Shown here: positions 43,106 to 51,748 of the stretch, in pieces
Numbering within the stretch: position 1 is the stretch's first letter
How the letters are laid out: every line of letters begins with the position of its first letter
NCBI GenBank assembly: GCA_963707905.1
Contig: CAVPSA010000011.1
Span: 61,342 to 125,341, forward strand
Reading direction: 5' to 3'
DNA length: 64,000 nucleotides
Source: DASXKD01 sp963707905
Lineage (GTDB): Bacteria > Actinomycetota > Actinomycetes > Streptosporangiales > Streptosporangiaceae
Program-made: the position numbers and the translations under genes
The notes under the pieces: model-generated
What the model was told of the DNA's origin: nothing
The model's database searches: none
Seen by the model: only the letters and a program-made list of their open reading frames with translations

Positions 43106-43309
43106 AACGTATCCGGGAAGGCCCGTCACACTGGTCACACCGGCCGCTGTGTTCACCGCCGCCACGTGGCGCCGGTCCCTCTCTCTCGATGATCATGGGA
43201 GTGCTGCCGGTGGAGCAGTCAGGTTGCCATGATCATGAGCGCTCTCCTGGGCCTTGCGGGCTGGGATTACCGGTCGGCTGGCGGGACCGGCGGCGGTAGC
43301 CTTGGCGGC

Positions 43310-44719
43310 GTGACGCTCCGCCTCCACGACACAGCAACGCGCTCCGAGCGCGAGTTCTCCCCGGTCGAGCCTGGGAAGGCTTCGCTGTACCTGTGTGGCG
43401 CCACGGTGCAGGCACCGCCGCACATCGGGCACATCAGGTCCGGGGTGAGTTTCGACATCCTGGTCCGCTGGCTGCGGGTCAGCGGCTACCAGGTCACGTT
43501 CTGCCGGAACGTCACCGACATCGACGACAAGATCATCCGGGTGGCCGCCGCAGAAGGCGTCCCCTGGTGGGCCGTGGCGCAGCGCAACGAGCGGGCGTTC
43601 AGCCGCGCTTACGACGTGCTCGGCTGCGTCGCGCCGGACGTGGAACCGCGGGCCACCGGCCACATTCCGGAGATGATCACGCTCATGCGGCGGCTCATCG
43701 ACGGCGGGCACGCCTACGCCTCGGGCGGCGACGTGTACTTCGACGTCGAATCCTGGCCGGCCTATGGCGCCCTGTCCGGGCAGCGCCTTGAGCACATGCG
43801 GCCCGCCGAGGACACCGACACCGGCGGCGCCAAGCGCGATCCGCGGGACTTCACCCTCTGGAAGGGGGCCAAGCCAGGGGAGCCCTGCTGGGAGACACCG
43901 TGGGGACCCGGCCGGCCCGGCTGGCACCTGGAGTGCTCGGCCATGTCGACCAAGTACCTCGGCCCGACGTTCGACATCCACGGTGGCGGCCTGGACCTGG
44001 TGTTCCCGCACCACGAGAACGAACTGGCCCAGTCCCGTGCCGCGGGCGACGGGTTCGCCCGGTACTGGATGCACAACGGGCTTGTCGGGGTGGCCGGGGA
44101 GAAGATGAGCAAGTCACTCGGCAACTCGCTGCTTGTCGACGCGATGGTGACCCAGGTGCGCCCGGTGGAGTTGCGTTACTACCTCGGCCAGGCCCACTAC
44201 CGGTCCAACATCGAGTACTCACCGGACGCCCTGGACGAAGCGGTGACCGCGTACCGGCGGATCGAGGGCTTCGTGGCCCGCGCCGTGGAACTGACCGGGG
44301 ATGCCCAGGACGAGGCCGCGTCCGGGCGGGATGCGATCCCCCCGGCCTTCACCGCCGCCCTCGACAGCGACCTCGGTGTCCCCCAGGCGCTCGCGGCCGT
44401 GCACGACACCATCCGCGACGGCAACAAAGCGCTTGCCGCCGGGGACGAGGTGGCGCTGGCGGCGGCCTTGGCGCAGGTGCGGGCCATGCTCGGGGTGCTC
44501 GGCCTGGACCCGCTTGCCCGCGAATGGGCCACGGGCGGTGCGGATCACGACCTGCGCGCCGTGGTCGAGGCGCTGGTCGGCGTGGCACTCGACCAGCGGC
44601 AGGCGGCCAAGGACCGCAAGGACTTCGATGCGGCCGATGCGATCAGGGACCGCCTGCACGCCGCCGGGGTCCTCATCGAAGACACCCCGGACGGGCCCCG
44701 GTGGACCATAAAGCGATGA
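43310..44719 (+). CDS. cysS: Cysteinyl-tRNA synthetase
   Basis: Charges tRNA-Cys. The 469-residue class I synthetase has the HIGH motif in QAPPHIGHIRSG, the zinc ligands including the first Cys in YLCGATV and the later WHLECSAM and HHENELAQS, and KMSKS in GEKMSKSLGN. The C-terminal DALR helical part is present. GTG at 43310 gives the standard N terminus (TLRLHDTATRSEREF). It forms the conserved cysS-rlmB pair; in mycobacteria these directly follow ispF, but here 9 kb separate them. Confidence 0.96.
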   Translation: MTLRLHDTATRSEREFSPVEPGKASLYLCGATVQAPPHIGHIRSGVSFDILVRWLRVSGYQVTFCRNVTDIDDKIIRVAAAEGVPWWAVAQRNERAFSRAYDVLGCVAPDVEPRATGHIPEMITLMRRLIDGGHAYASGGDVYFDVESWPAYGALSGQRLEHMRPAEDTDTGGAKRDPRDFTLWKGAKPGEPCWETPWGPGRPGWHLECSAMSTKYLGPTFDIHGGGLDLVFPHHENELAQSRAAGDGFARYWMHNGLVGVAGEKMSKSLGNSLLVDAMVTQVRPVELRYYLGQAHYRSNIEYSPDALDEAVTAYRRIEGFVARAVELTGDAQDEAASGRDAIPPAFTAALDSDLGVPQALAAVHDTIRDGNKALAAGDEVALAAALAQVRAMLGVLGLDPLAREWATGGADHDLRAVVEALVGVALDQRQAAKDRKDFDAADAIRDRLHAAGVLIEDTPDGPRWTIKR

Positions 44720-44765
44720 TCACTGGACGAGCACCACGAATCCCGTTGTCCTGCCGGGCCACGGC

Positions 44766-45848
44766 ATGAGCGGGAGCACCCAAGGGCGTAGCGGGCGGGC
44801 CAAGTCGGGCAAGCCGCGCGCGGGCACCGGGGGCAAGGGCCGGGACAAGCTGGAGGGCAAGGGGCCGACTCCGCCGGCGCACCTGCGCCCCGGCCATCCC
44901 GCACAGCGCCGTGCCGAGGCTGCCGCGCGCGGCGGGACCAGGCGCGCCGGGCGCCCCGAACCGGGCGATGGGCCACGGAACCCGGCCGGTGGCGGTGCCA
45001 GCCCGGGCAGCGGCCGTCGTTCGGCAGCAAAGACACCAGAACGTGGCGAGGCGTGGCCCCGCGCGGAGGCAGCCGGCCGGGCGCGTGGCGCGGGCGACGC
45101 GCCGGAAGTGGTGGCCGGCCGGAACGCGGTGGTTGAGGCGCTGCGCGCGGGCGTGCCCGCGGCCGCGCTGTATGCCGGCCCGCGGCGCGACGCCGACGAC
45201 CGGGTGCGCGAGGCGGTAGACCTGGCCGCCGTGGCGGGCGTGCCCATGGTCGAGACCGGCAGGGCGGAACTCGACCGGCTCACCGGCGGGTCCGTGCACC
45301 AGGGCCTGGCGCTGCGGGTCCGTCCCTACTCCTACGCCGCGGCGGAGGACCTGACCGAGCGAGCGCAGGCCGCCGGGGTCCCGGCGCTGATCGTCGCGCT
45401 GGACGGGGTCACCGATCCGCGCAACCTGGGTGCGGTGGCCCGTTCGGTCGCCGCGTTCGGCGGGCACGGTGTGCTCCTCCCGGCGCGCCGGTCGGCCCGG
45501 GTGACCGCCGGGGCATGGAAGGCCTCGGCGGGCGCGCTTGCCCGGGTGCCCGTCGCCCAGGTGCCCAACCTGGCCCGTGCCCTCGCCGCATATCAGCAGG
45601 CGGGCCTGTTCGTGGTGGGCCTGGACGCTGGCGGGGACACCCCGGTCGCGGACCTTACGGTCGCCGACGCGCCGCTGGTGATCGTCGTCGGCTCGGAGGG
45701 GCACGGGCTGTCCCGGCTGGTCGCGGAGCGCTGCGACGTGCTGGCCCGGATCCCCATGGCCGCGGACACCGAGTCGCTGAACGCCGGGGTCGCGGCGGGC
45801 ATCGCCCTGCACGCGGTGGCGGCGAGCCGGGCCGCAGGGTCCTGGTAG
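44766..45848 (+). CDS. rlmB: 23S rRNA 2'-O-ribose methyltransferase, SpoU/TrmH family
   Basis: A 360-residue SpoU methyltransferase that probably modifies G2251 of 23S rRNA. The first 115 residues are a basic, disordered tail rich in Gly/Arg/Lys. A substrate-binding domain (VVAGRNAVVEALRAGVPAAA) and the SPOUT domain follow (LDGVTDPRNLGAVARSVAAF, IVVGSEGHGLSRLVAERCD, PMAADTESLNAGVAAGIALH), with the knot motifs intact. It follows cysS by 46 bases, as in other actinobacteria. Confidence 0.93.
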   Translation: MSGSTQGRSGRAKSGKPRAGTGGKGRDKLEGKGPTPPAHLRPGHPAQRRAEAAARGGTRRAGRPEPGDGPRNPAGGGASPGSGRRSAAKTPERGEAWPRAEAAGRARGAGDAPEVVAGRNAVVEALRAGVPAAALYAGPRRDADDRVREAVDLAAVAGVPMVETGRAELDRLTGGSVHQGLALRVRPYSYAAAEDLTERAQAAGVPALIVALDGVTDPRNLGAVARSVAAFGGHGVLLPARRSARVTAGAWKASAGALARVPVAQVPNLARALAAYQQAGLFVVGLDAGGDTPVADLTVADAPLVIVVGSEGHGLSRLVAERCDVLARIPMAADTESLNAGVAAGIALHAVAASRAAGSW

Positions 45849-45858
45849 CCTGCCGGGC

Positions 45859-47271
45859 GTGCAGGACGTGACCACGGCGCGGACCCCGCGGGCCGACCAG
45901 GTGCGGCGGCTGCGCGAGGAGTACCCGGTGTTCCGGATCGAGGACGCCCGTGCGGTTCCGGGCCCCGCCGGGGTGAGGCTGGAGTTCGCGTTCGCCGCGG
46001 GGGCGCTGCGCTTCCGGCCGGTCGTCGAGTTCACCGGGCTGCACCCGGATGAGGCCGGGCGGGTGGCCACGGTCACGGCACAGCGGATGATCCGCGCCCT
46101 GGCCATCGTGGAGGCGTTCTCCTACTGGAAAGCGCTGTGCAGCCCGGTCATCGAGGTCGCGCTCCCGGCACCGGACCCGGCCGAGCTTGACTGGTGGCAG
46201 GCGTTCTGGCCGGGGGCGATGGGGGAGTTCTTCTACCGCAACCAGATCGACTACACCACGCCGGGCTTCCTCGTCATCCGCGGCCCGGCGGGCGCCGGCG
46301 GCCTGGGTGGCGGCGGGGCCGCGCCGGCCGGGCCTCCGCTTGTGCTGTTCAGCGGTGGCAAGGACTCACTCGCGCTGGCCCGCATCGTCTCCGCCGGTGC
46401 TGGTGCCGCGCCGGCCGACTTCTTCCTGTACAACCCGGGGGAGCGGCTGCGCGGCCTGGCCGGGTCGCTGGCGCCGGGCGGGCGCCTGGTGGAGGTGCGC
46501 CGCGCGATCCTGCCCGAGTTGCTCCGGCTGAACGCGGCGGGCCACCCCAACGGGCACACGCCGTTCTCCGCCTACCTGGCGTTCGCCGCGATGCTCGCCG
46601 GCTACCTGCGCGGCAGCGGGCCGGTCATGGCGGGCAACTCGCGCAGCGACGACGAGCCGAACGTGCGGTCCTACCTCGGCCGCCCGGTGAACCATCAGTG
46701 GACCAAGAGCTACGAGTTCGAGGCCGCGGTCAGGTCGTACCGGGACCGCTGGCTGCCGGGTGCGCCCGGCTACAGCAGCCCGCTCCGGCCGCTGTATGAG
46801 GTGCAGATCATCGCCTCGCTGGCCGGTGACGTGGACGCTTACCTGAGCACGGTGAGCTGCAATCAGGTCCGCGGCGGTGGCTGGTGCCGGTCCTGCGCCA
46901 AGTGCGCCTGGGTGTTCCTGGCGACTGCCGCATTGTTCGGCCACGATCTTGCTATACGCAAGACCGGCGGGGACATGTTCGCCGATCCGGCGCTGGCCGG
47001 GGTGTACCAGGAGATGGCTGGTCTCACCGGGGTCAAGCCGTTCGAGTGCACGGGCTCGGAGGATGAGGTCAGGGCGGCCATCCAGGCGGTGGGCCGGGGG
47101 CAGTCCCCGGAGGCCTACCCGGCGCTGGCCGCATGCCTGCGTGATCCCGCGGTTGCCACCGCCCGGCCGCTGGCTGCGCTGCTGGCCGGCTGGGGCCACG
47201 ACGACCTGGTGCCTGCCGCCCTGATCGGCCAGGTCGCCGTGGCCCGCGCCGAGGCGGCCGCGCGCGGCTAA
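45859..47271 (+). CDS. murL: MurL-type UDP-MurNAc-L-Ala-L-Glu epimerase
   Basis: A 470-residue protein with a PP-loop ATPase motif (VLFSGGKDSLALARI) and the diagnostic MurL features as I recall them: YNPGERLRGL, LLRLNAAGHPNGHTPFSAYL, VNHQWTKSYEFEAAVRSYRD, a Cys-rich WCRSCAKCAWVFL and KPFECTGSEDEV. MurL epimerises the L-Glu of UDP-MurNAc-L-Ala-L-Glu to D-Glu with ATP, working with the ligase MurD2, in Xanthomonas. No murD lies nearby. It is 11 bases from rlmB, so it may share its transcript. If active, the cell has a D-Glu route independent of glutamate racemase. GTG at 45868 is an alternative start. Confidence 0.8.
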   Translation: MQDVTTARTPRADQVRRLREEYPVFRIEDARAVPGPAGVRLEFAFAAGALRFRPVVEFTGLHPDEAGRVATVTAQRMIRALAIVEAFSYWKALCSPVIEVALPAPDPAELDWWQAFWPGAMGEFFYRNQIDYTTPGFLVIRGPAGAGGLGGGGAAPAGPPLVLFSGGKDSLALARIVSAGAGAAPADFFLYNPGERLRGLAGSLAPGGRLVEVRRAILPELLRLNAAGHPNGHTPFSAYLAFAAMLAGYLRGSGPVMAGNSRSDDEPNVRSYLGRPVNHQWTKSYEFEAAVRSYRDRWLPGAPGYSSPLRPLYEVQIIASLAGDVDAYLSTVSCNQVRGGGWCRSCAKCAWVFLATAALFGHDLAIRKTGGDMFADPALAGVYQEMAGLTGVKPFECTGSEDEVRAAIQAVGRGQSPEAYPALAACLRDPAVATARPLAALLAGWGHDDLVPAALIGQVAVARAEAAARG

Positions 47272-47321
47272 GGGCGGTTCCAGCCGGGGGTGCCTGGCCG
47301 CGTGGGCCGTCCGGGCAGTAT

Positions 47322-47338
47322 CGTTCGCTATGTGAACG
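47322..47338. promoter_or_regulatory. Candidate IclR operator
   Basis: CGTTCGCTATGTGAACG is a near-palindrome with perfect 5-bp outer arms, of the form bound by IclR-family proteins. It ends 51 bases before the iclR-type gene start, suggesting autoregulation. Confidence 0.5.
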
Positions 47339-47389
47339 TGCGGGAGGACTCCGCCGAGCCGGCGCCGCCGCGCCCGGGAGGACGGCGCG

Positions 47390-48220
47390 GTGGACGGCAG
47401 CCGCGAGGCCGGCCCGGCCCGGGCCGCGCCGCCCCGCCGGACGGACTTCGTCCAGTCGCTGGACCGCGGCCTTGCCGTGATCCGGTGCTTCTCCTCCGAG
47501 CATCCTTCGCTGACGCTGTCCGAGGTTGCCGAGCGCACCGGGCTCACCCGGGCCGCCGCCCGGCGGTTCCTGCTCACCCTGCAGGAACTGGGCTATGTCG
47601 GCAGTGCGGGGCGGCAGTTCTCGCTGCGCCCCCGGGTGCTGGCCCTTGGCTATGCCTACCTGTCGTCGTTCAGCGTGTCCCAGATCGCCCAGCCGCATCT
47701 GGAGGACCTGGCCGAGGAGTTGCACGAGTCGTGCTCGGTGAGCGTGCTTGACGGCGATGACCTTGTCTACGTGGCCCGCGCGTCGGCGAACCGGATCATG
47801 ACCATCGCGCTCACCGTGGGCACCCGGCTGCCGCCGTACCCGACCTCCATGGGCCGCATCCTGCTGGCCCATCTGCCCGAGCAGGAACTGGACGCTTACC
47901 TGCGCCGTACCACGATGCACAAGCTCACCGAGCAAACCATCACCGACGAGGGCAGGCTGCGAGAAGTGCTCGCGGAGGCCCGCAGCCGTGGCTGGGCCGC
48001 CGTGGACCAGGAACTTGAGGCGGGCGTGCGCTCGATCGCCGTGCCCATCAGGGACAGCTCGCGCAAGGTCGTGGCGGCCATCAACGCCAGTGCCCACGCC
48101 GCCCGCGTCCCGATGCGGACGCTGGAGAAGCAGTTCCTGCCCCGGCTCCAGGAGGCGGCGCGGCAGATCGACTCCGAACTCGCCGCACGCATGTCCACCG
48201 GCGCCCGCGCCGTCCACTAG
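47390..48220 (+). CDS. IclR-family transcriptional regulator (PcaR/PobR-like)
   Basis: A 276-residue regulator. The winged helix is residues about 17-80 (FVQSLDRGLAVIRCFSSEHP, LSEVAERTGLTRAAARRFLL). The ligand-binding domain has SVSVLDGDDLVYVARASANR and AVDQELEAGVRSIAVPIRD, typical of regulators of aromatic catabolism. GGGAGG lies 8 bases before the GTG. No aromatic pathway gene is adjacent, so the target is elsewhere, with hmgA a distant possibility. Confidence 0.9.
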   Translation: MDGSREAGPARAAPPRRTDFVQSLDRGLAVIRCFSSEHPSLTLSEVAERTGLTRAAARRFLLTLQELGYVGSAGRQFSLRPRVLALGYAYLSSFSVSQIAQPHLEDLAEELHESCSVSVLDGDDLVYVARASANRIMTIALTVGTRLPPYPTSMGRILLAHLPEQELDAYLRRTTMHKLTEQTITDEGRLREVLAEARSRGWAAVDQELEAGVRSIAVPIRDSSRKVVAAINASAHAARVPMRTLEKQFLPRLQEAARQIDSELAARMSTGARAVH

Positions 48221-48239
48221 CAGGCGGGCCCCGGCTGCC

Positions 48240-48425
48240 TCACGCGGTTGACGCGGGCTGCCGGGCCGCGAACACGGCCGCCAGGCCCAGCACAATCAGC
48301 GCAAGCGGAATCGGGCACCACCAGTGCTCCCAGAAGGCGGTAAGGCCGTGGCTGCTCTCACGCCCGGCCCAGAAGACGCCAAGGAGCAGGAAGATGGCGC
48401 CGACGGCTTGACCAATCCGACGCAT
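48240..48425 (-). CDS. Small two-helix membrane protein
   Basis: A 61-residue protein with two hydrophobic helices (GQAVGAIFLLLGVFWAG and IPLALIVLGLAAVFAAR) joined by a Trp/His-rich loop (FWEHWWCPI), resembling small DUF-type envelope proteins. Start ATG at 48425. It follows the phosphoesterase gene downstream on the same strand. Function unknown. Confidence 0.7.
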   Translation of the reverse strand: MRRIGQAVGAIFLLLGVFWAGRESSHGLTAFWEHWWCPIPLALIVLGLAAVFAARQPASTA

Positions 48426-48458
48426 GGGTCAAGGTTATCCCGTGAGCCCGTGGGTCGC

Positions 48459-49880
48459 TCAGCCGTGGTGGACGCCGCCGTGCCCGTGAATGTACTCGGC
48501 CAGGCTCGCCTCGCTGAACTGGGAGTGCGCCGCGCCCGGGATGTCGCTCTGCCCGGCCGGGTAACGCCGCGAGATCAGCTCCGCCTGCACCTCCTGCAGG
48601 TGGGAGGGCTGCCCGGCGGACGGCCCCGTGCCGGTGGCCGTGGGCACGGTCACCCCGGACAGCACGTCGTCGGTGCGCGGCGTGGTGAGGCTGAGCACGT
48701 CACCCACACCGGGTGCGGCCGCGTCCCTGGCGGTGAGCGCGGGAAGGCTCCAGCGCTGCTCCACCGTCTTGAGGATCGAGGTGTGATCCAGCGGCACAGA
48801 GCCGTCCGGGACGCGGAACACCGTCCCCGCCGGGATCAGCGGTGACACCAGGACCGTCGGCACCCGCACGCCGAACCTGGTGAAGTCGAATCCGAACTCG
48901 CCCGCGCTGTTGTCCGGCGGGGTGGCGCCCGCCGGCGGCGCCACGTGGTCATAGCATCCGCCGTGCTCGTCGTAGGTGATGACCAGCAGCGTCTGCGCCC
49001 ATCCGGGGCCACCGCGCAGCGCCTCGTACACGTCGTGGATGAACTGCTCCCCGAGGGCGACGTCGTAGTTCGGGTGCTCGCTGTTCCCGCTCGACGACCA
49101 GCTCGGCTCCAGGAACGTGAACGGCGGCAGCGTGCCCGCCGCCGCGGCCGCCGTGAAGTCAGTGAAGTGCCCGAAGTGGCTGGCTGCCGCCGAGGAGATG
49201 TCCGGGAAATTGGACTTGGTCAGTGGCTCCGCGTCATACCCGTAAATGGACCAGCCGAGCTGATGGTTAGCGAGCAGGCCGAAGATCGACGGGCAGGTGA
49301 ACGTGTGTGTCTTGTCGTCCATGTGCCCCTGGCTGGTGGCGGCGCAGGCGAACGCGCGGTTGGGCAGCGTCTCGGTCGGCACGGACGCATACCAGTGGTC
49401 GCAGACCGCGTAGCCGCGGGCCAGCGCGGACAGCACCGGCAGCGCCTCAGGGGTGAAGCAGCCCATGATGTCGCTGGCTGTCGTGCCGGGCACGATCGTG
49501 TACCCGCTGCTATGTGACTGCCAGGAGAGGGTGTACGCGAAGTCCTTCACGAATCCCTGCATGCCGGGGACCGTGGCGGACGAGGGCGGCGCGGAGGCGC
49601 TGCCGAACAACTGGTCGTTCGTGGCCATGTAGCCTTCGCCCGGATCGGCGCCAGGCATGTAGTAGGCGCTGGGTGTCGTCGGCTCGATCTTGAAAACGGT
49701 GACCGGCTGGCCCGAGGCGTCCGGGTTCGTCTCGGCGCCGGTGAGCCCTTCGAATGGCTGTCCGGCCGGGGACACATTCCCCGTGCCAGCGTAGAGAAAG
49801 CCGAGCATGTGGTCGAACGAGCGGTTCTCCAGCATGAGGACGACAACGTGTTCAATGGCGGACAGGTTGTTCCCTGGCAT
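48459..49880 (-). CDS. Phosphoesterase of the phospholipase C/acid phosphatase family
   Basis: A 473-residue metal-dependent phosphoesterase (PF04185 type). Motifs seen: IEHVVVLMLENRSFDHMLGF (nucleophile region), YGYDAEPL, EPSWSSSGNSEHPNYDVALG, ITYDEHGGCYDHVAPP and LDHTSILKTVEQRW. These match phospholipase C and acid phosphatases. There is no signal peptide, whereas many relatives are exported by Tat, so it may be cytosolic or use another route. GGGAGG lies 5 bases before the ATG at 49880; the frame upstream is rejected. Phosphate starvation control is plausible but no Pho box is clear. Confidence 0.87.
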   Translation of the reverse strand: MPGNNLSAIEHVVVLMLENRSFDHMLGFLYAGTGNVSPAGQPFEGLTGAETNPDASGQPVTVFKIEPTTPSAYYMPGADPGEGYMATNDQLFGSASAPPSSATVPGMQGFVKDFAYTLSWQSHSSGYTIVPGTTASDIMGCFTPEALPVLSALARGYAVCDHWYASVPTETLPNRAFACAATSQGHMDDKTHTFTCPSIFGLLANHQLGWSIYGYDAEPLTKSNFPDISSAAASHFGHFTDFTAAAAAGTLPPFTFLEPSWSSSGNSEHPNYDVALGEQFIHDVYEALRGGPGWAQTLLVITYDEHGGCYDHVAPPAGATPPDNSAGEFGFDFTRFGVRVPTVLVSPLIPAGTVFRVPDGSVPLDHTSILKTVEQRWSLPALTARDAAAPGVGDVLSLTTPRTDDVLSGVTVPTATGTGPSAGQPSHLQEVQAELISRRYPAGQSDIPGAAHSQFSEASLAEYIHGHGGVHHG

Positions 49881-49995
49881 GAAAGCCTCCCTCGCGGGGA
49901 TCCCCTGGCAGCGCTTCCCCGCCGTCCCCCGCACCAAGTATGACCGCGCCCCGCCATTCGTGCCTTTAGTTACCGGTCAAACACAGGTTTTGCCC

Positions 49996-50052
49996 GGCGG
50001 TGTCCGGGGCCTGCGGTGTCCGGGGCGGGCGGTGTCCGGGGCCGGCGGTGAC
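49996..50052. repeat. Tandem 16-bp repeat, three copies plus partial
   Basis: GGCGGTGTCCGGGGCC (49996-50011), a two-mismatch copy (50012-50027), another exact copy (50028-50043) and a partial unit lie head to tail, between the divergent phosphoesterase and AlkB-like genes. No spacers are present, so it is not a CRISPR. Confidence 0.7.
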
Positions 50053-50123
50053 ATGCGGTTCGCGGCCCGGCGGCCCGCGGGCGACTGCGGGCCGGCACTC
50101 GAATATATGTTTGATTGTGTCCT

Positions 50124-50768
50124 ATGATCGTAGCCGTGGACACCGCATTCCAGGGCTCGCTGCTTGACCTGTCGGACGAGGCGGGCCTGGCGCCGCTGAA
50201 GCCGGCCGTGCAGCGGACGCGGCTTTCGCACGGCGCCTGGGTGGACTTCCTGCCGGGCTGGATCACCGGGGCCGATGCGCTTTTCGAGCGCCTGGCTGGT
50301 GCGGTGCCGTGGCGCGCGGAGCGGCGGATGATGTACGACCGTGTGGTCGACGTGCCGCGGCTGCTCTGCTTCTGCGCCGAGGGGCATCCCCTGCCCGACC
50401 CGATGCTCACCCTGGCCAGGGACGCGCTCAGCGATCACTACCGTGCCGAACTCGGCGAACCACTGTGCACCGCGGGACTGTGCCTGTACCGGGACGGGCG
50501 GGACAGCGTTGCCTGGCACGGCGACACGATCGGGCGGGGCAGCACCGAGGACACCGTGGTCGCGATCGTGTCGCTCGGCACGCCACGGCCGCTGTTGCTC
50601 CGGCCGCGCGACGGCAACGGGCCCGTGCTCCGCCATGACGTCGGCCACGGCGACCTGCTCGTCATGGGCGGAAGCTGCCAGCGGACCTGGGAGCACGCGG
50701 TGCCCAAGAGCACACGGGTCACCGGGCCGCGGATCAGCGTGCAGTTCCGGCCGCGCGGCGTCCGCTGA
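50124..50768 (+). CDS. AlkB-like 2-oxoglutarate/Fe(II) dioxygenase
   Basis: A 214-residue dioxygenase that probably removes alkyl groups from DNA or RNA bases. The iron ligands are His and Asp in VAWHGDTIG and a later His in TWEHAVPKS; the 2-oxoglutarate Arg is in GPRISVQFRPRG. LLCFCAEGHPLPDP and LCLYRDGRDSVAWH match the AlkB nucleotide lid region. ATG at 50124 is chosen over a TTG 9 bases upstream. It is divergent from the phosphoesterase gene. Confidence 0.88.
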   Translation: MIVAVDTAFQGSLLDLSDEAGLAPLKPAVQRTRLSHGAWVDFLPGWITGADALFERLAGAVPWRAERRMMYDRVVDVPRLLCFCAEGHPLPDPMLTLARDALSDHYRAELGEPLCTAGLCLYRDGRDSVAWHGDTIGRGSTEDTVVAIVSLGTPRPLLLRPRDGNGPVLRHDVGHGDLLVMGGSCQRTWEHAVPKSTRVTGPRISVQFRPRGVR

Positions 50769-50850
50769 GGCCGCCCCCGTCAGCCAGGGGCAGCGTGGCT
50801 GGAGGTAGCGCCGCCGGGAAGCGGCGCCGCGCGGCCGGCCGCGGTCAGGT

Positions 50851-51648
50851 TCACAGCACGGTGAGCGCGGCGCCGAGCACGCACAGCGCACCACCGAGCC
50901 AGACCCGCTTCCCCGGCCGGTCCCTGGCCATGAGAATGCCCAGCAGGATCGACAGTTCCCGGAGCGTGGCGACCGGCGATGCCGGGGCCCGCTGGTAGGC
51001 CAGCAGCACCAGCAGGTACGCCACGACCGAACCGACCCCGATTCCGGCCCCGGCCCTGGCGGAGGCCCGCAGCCGCCCCCAGTCCAGCCGGACCGCGGCG
51101 AGCAGAATGGCTGCCTGCACGACGGTGACCGCGCCCAGGTAGGCGACCGCGTTCGCGTACCGTACAGCCCCGGCGTCGATCACCGAATAGACCGCGATGG
51201 TGACTCCGGTCAGCGCCGCGAACCCAAGGGCGGCACTGCGGCCCCGGGCCAGCCCGGCCTGCGAGATGACCGCCAGGCCGATGGCGAGGGCGAGCGACCC
51301 GCCGAGCCGTGCCGGGGTCAGCGCCTGGCCGAGCACGGCCGCACCGCCGAGCGTGATCAGGAACGGGGCGATCCCCCTGGCGACCGGATAGGTGACGGAC
51401 AGCTCGCCGCGACGGTAGGCCGCCGCCAGGAAGGAGAAGTAGACGGCCTCGGCCGCGCCAGAGGCAAGAACTGACGGCCAGACCCGCACCGGCGGCGCCG
51501 CGACCGTGACCGGCAGCAGCAGCACGGCAGCCAGTGCCAGGCCCACCGCCGAGGCGGCGAGGCGGTCATCGGCCCCGTGCAGCATACGGTTCCAGGTCGC
51601 ATGAAGCACGGCCGCCGCGAGGACCAGAACGAGTGCGGCCTCGCTCAC
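50851..51648 (-). CDS. EamA/DMT-superfamily transporter
   Basis: A 265-residue integral membrane protein with about 9-10 helices in two EamA repeats (ATWNRMLHGADDRLAASAVG, AVYFSFLAAAYRRGELSVTY with the Pro-rich PVARGIAPFLITLGGA, and a second half with VATLRELSILLGILMARDRP). Members export amino acids and other metabolites. It starts at a GTG at 51648, about 100 bases from the D-Ala-D-X island and on the same strand as the dipeptide epimerase, so it could export a product, but that is a guess. Confidence 0.85.
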   Translation of the reverse strand: MSEAALVLVLAAAVLHATWNRMLHGADDRLAASAVGLALAAVLLLPVTVAAPPVRVWPSVLASGAAEAVYFSFLAAAYRRGELSVTYPVARGIAPFLITLGGAAVLGQALTPARLGGSLALAIGLAVISQAGLARGRSAALGFAALTGVTIAVYSVIDAGAVRYANAVAYLGAVTVVQAAILLAAVRLDWGRLRASARAGAGIGVGSVVAYLLVLLAYQRAPASPVATLRELSILLGILMARDRPGKRVWLGGALCVLGAALTVL

Positions 51649-51748
51649 CGCAGCCCGGGCAGCGCGGCCCGGTGGACGATGGTCATCCCCTCACCTTAGG
51701 CCGGTCCGGCAGGCCGGCGGGATTTGCCCGGCGTGCCGGTGCGCCGCG

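Larger units (their letters stand above)
42881..43309. other. Structured gene-poor region upstream of cysS
   Basis: This 429-base region contains an 18-bp perfect hairpin, a nested set of inverted repeats, a pair of ATGATCATGG/CCATGATCAT arms (43189-43198 and 43227-43236), and a 72-codon frame from a GTG at 43014 with CRRCGSH that I cannot confirm as a gene. Confidence 0.5.

Noticed and set aside
43014..43232. 72-codon frame with CRRCGSH as a firm gene
   Set aside because: It lies in repeat-rich DNA, has no clear ribosome site and its second half lacks coding character; kept only as an observation.
42881..43309. T-box riboswitch for cysS
   Set aside because: No T-box sequence or specifier-loop layout was recognisable; only generic hairpins.
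49996..50052. CRISPR array
   Set aside because: The repeats are contiguous without spacers and no cas gene is near.
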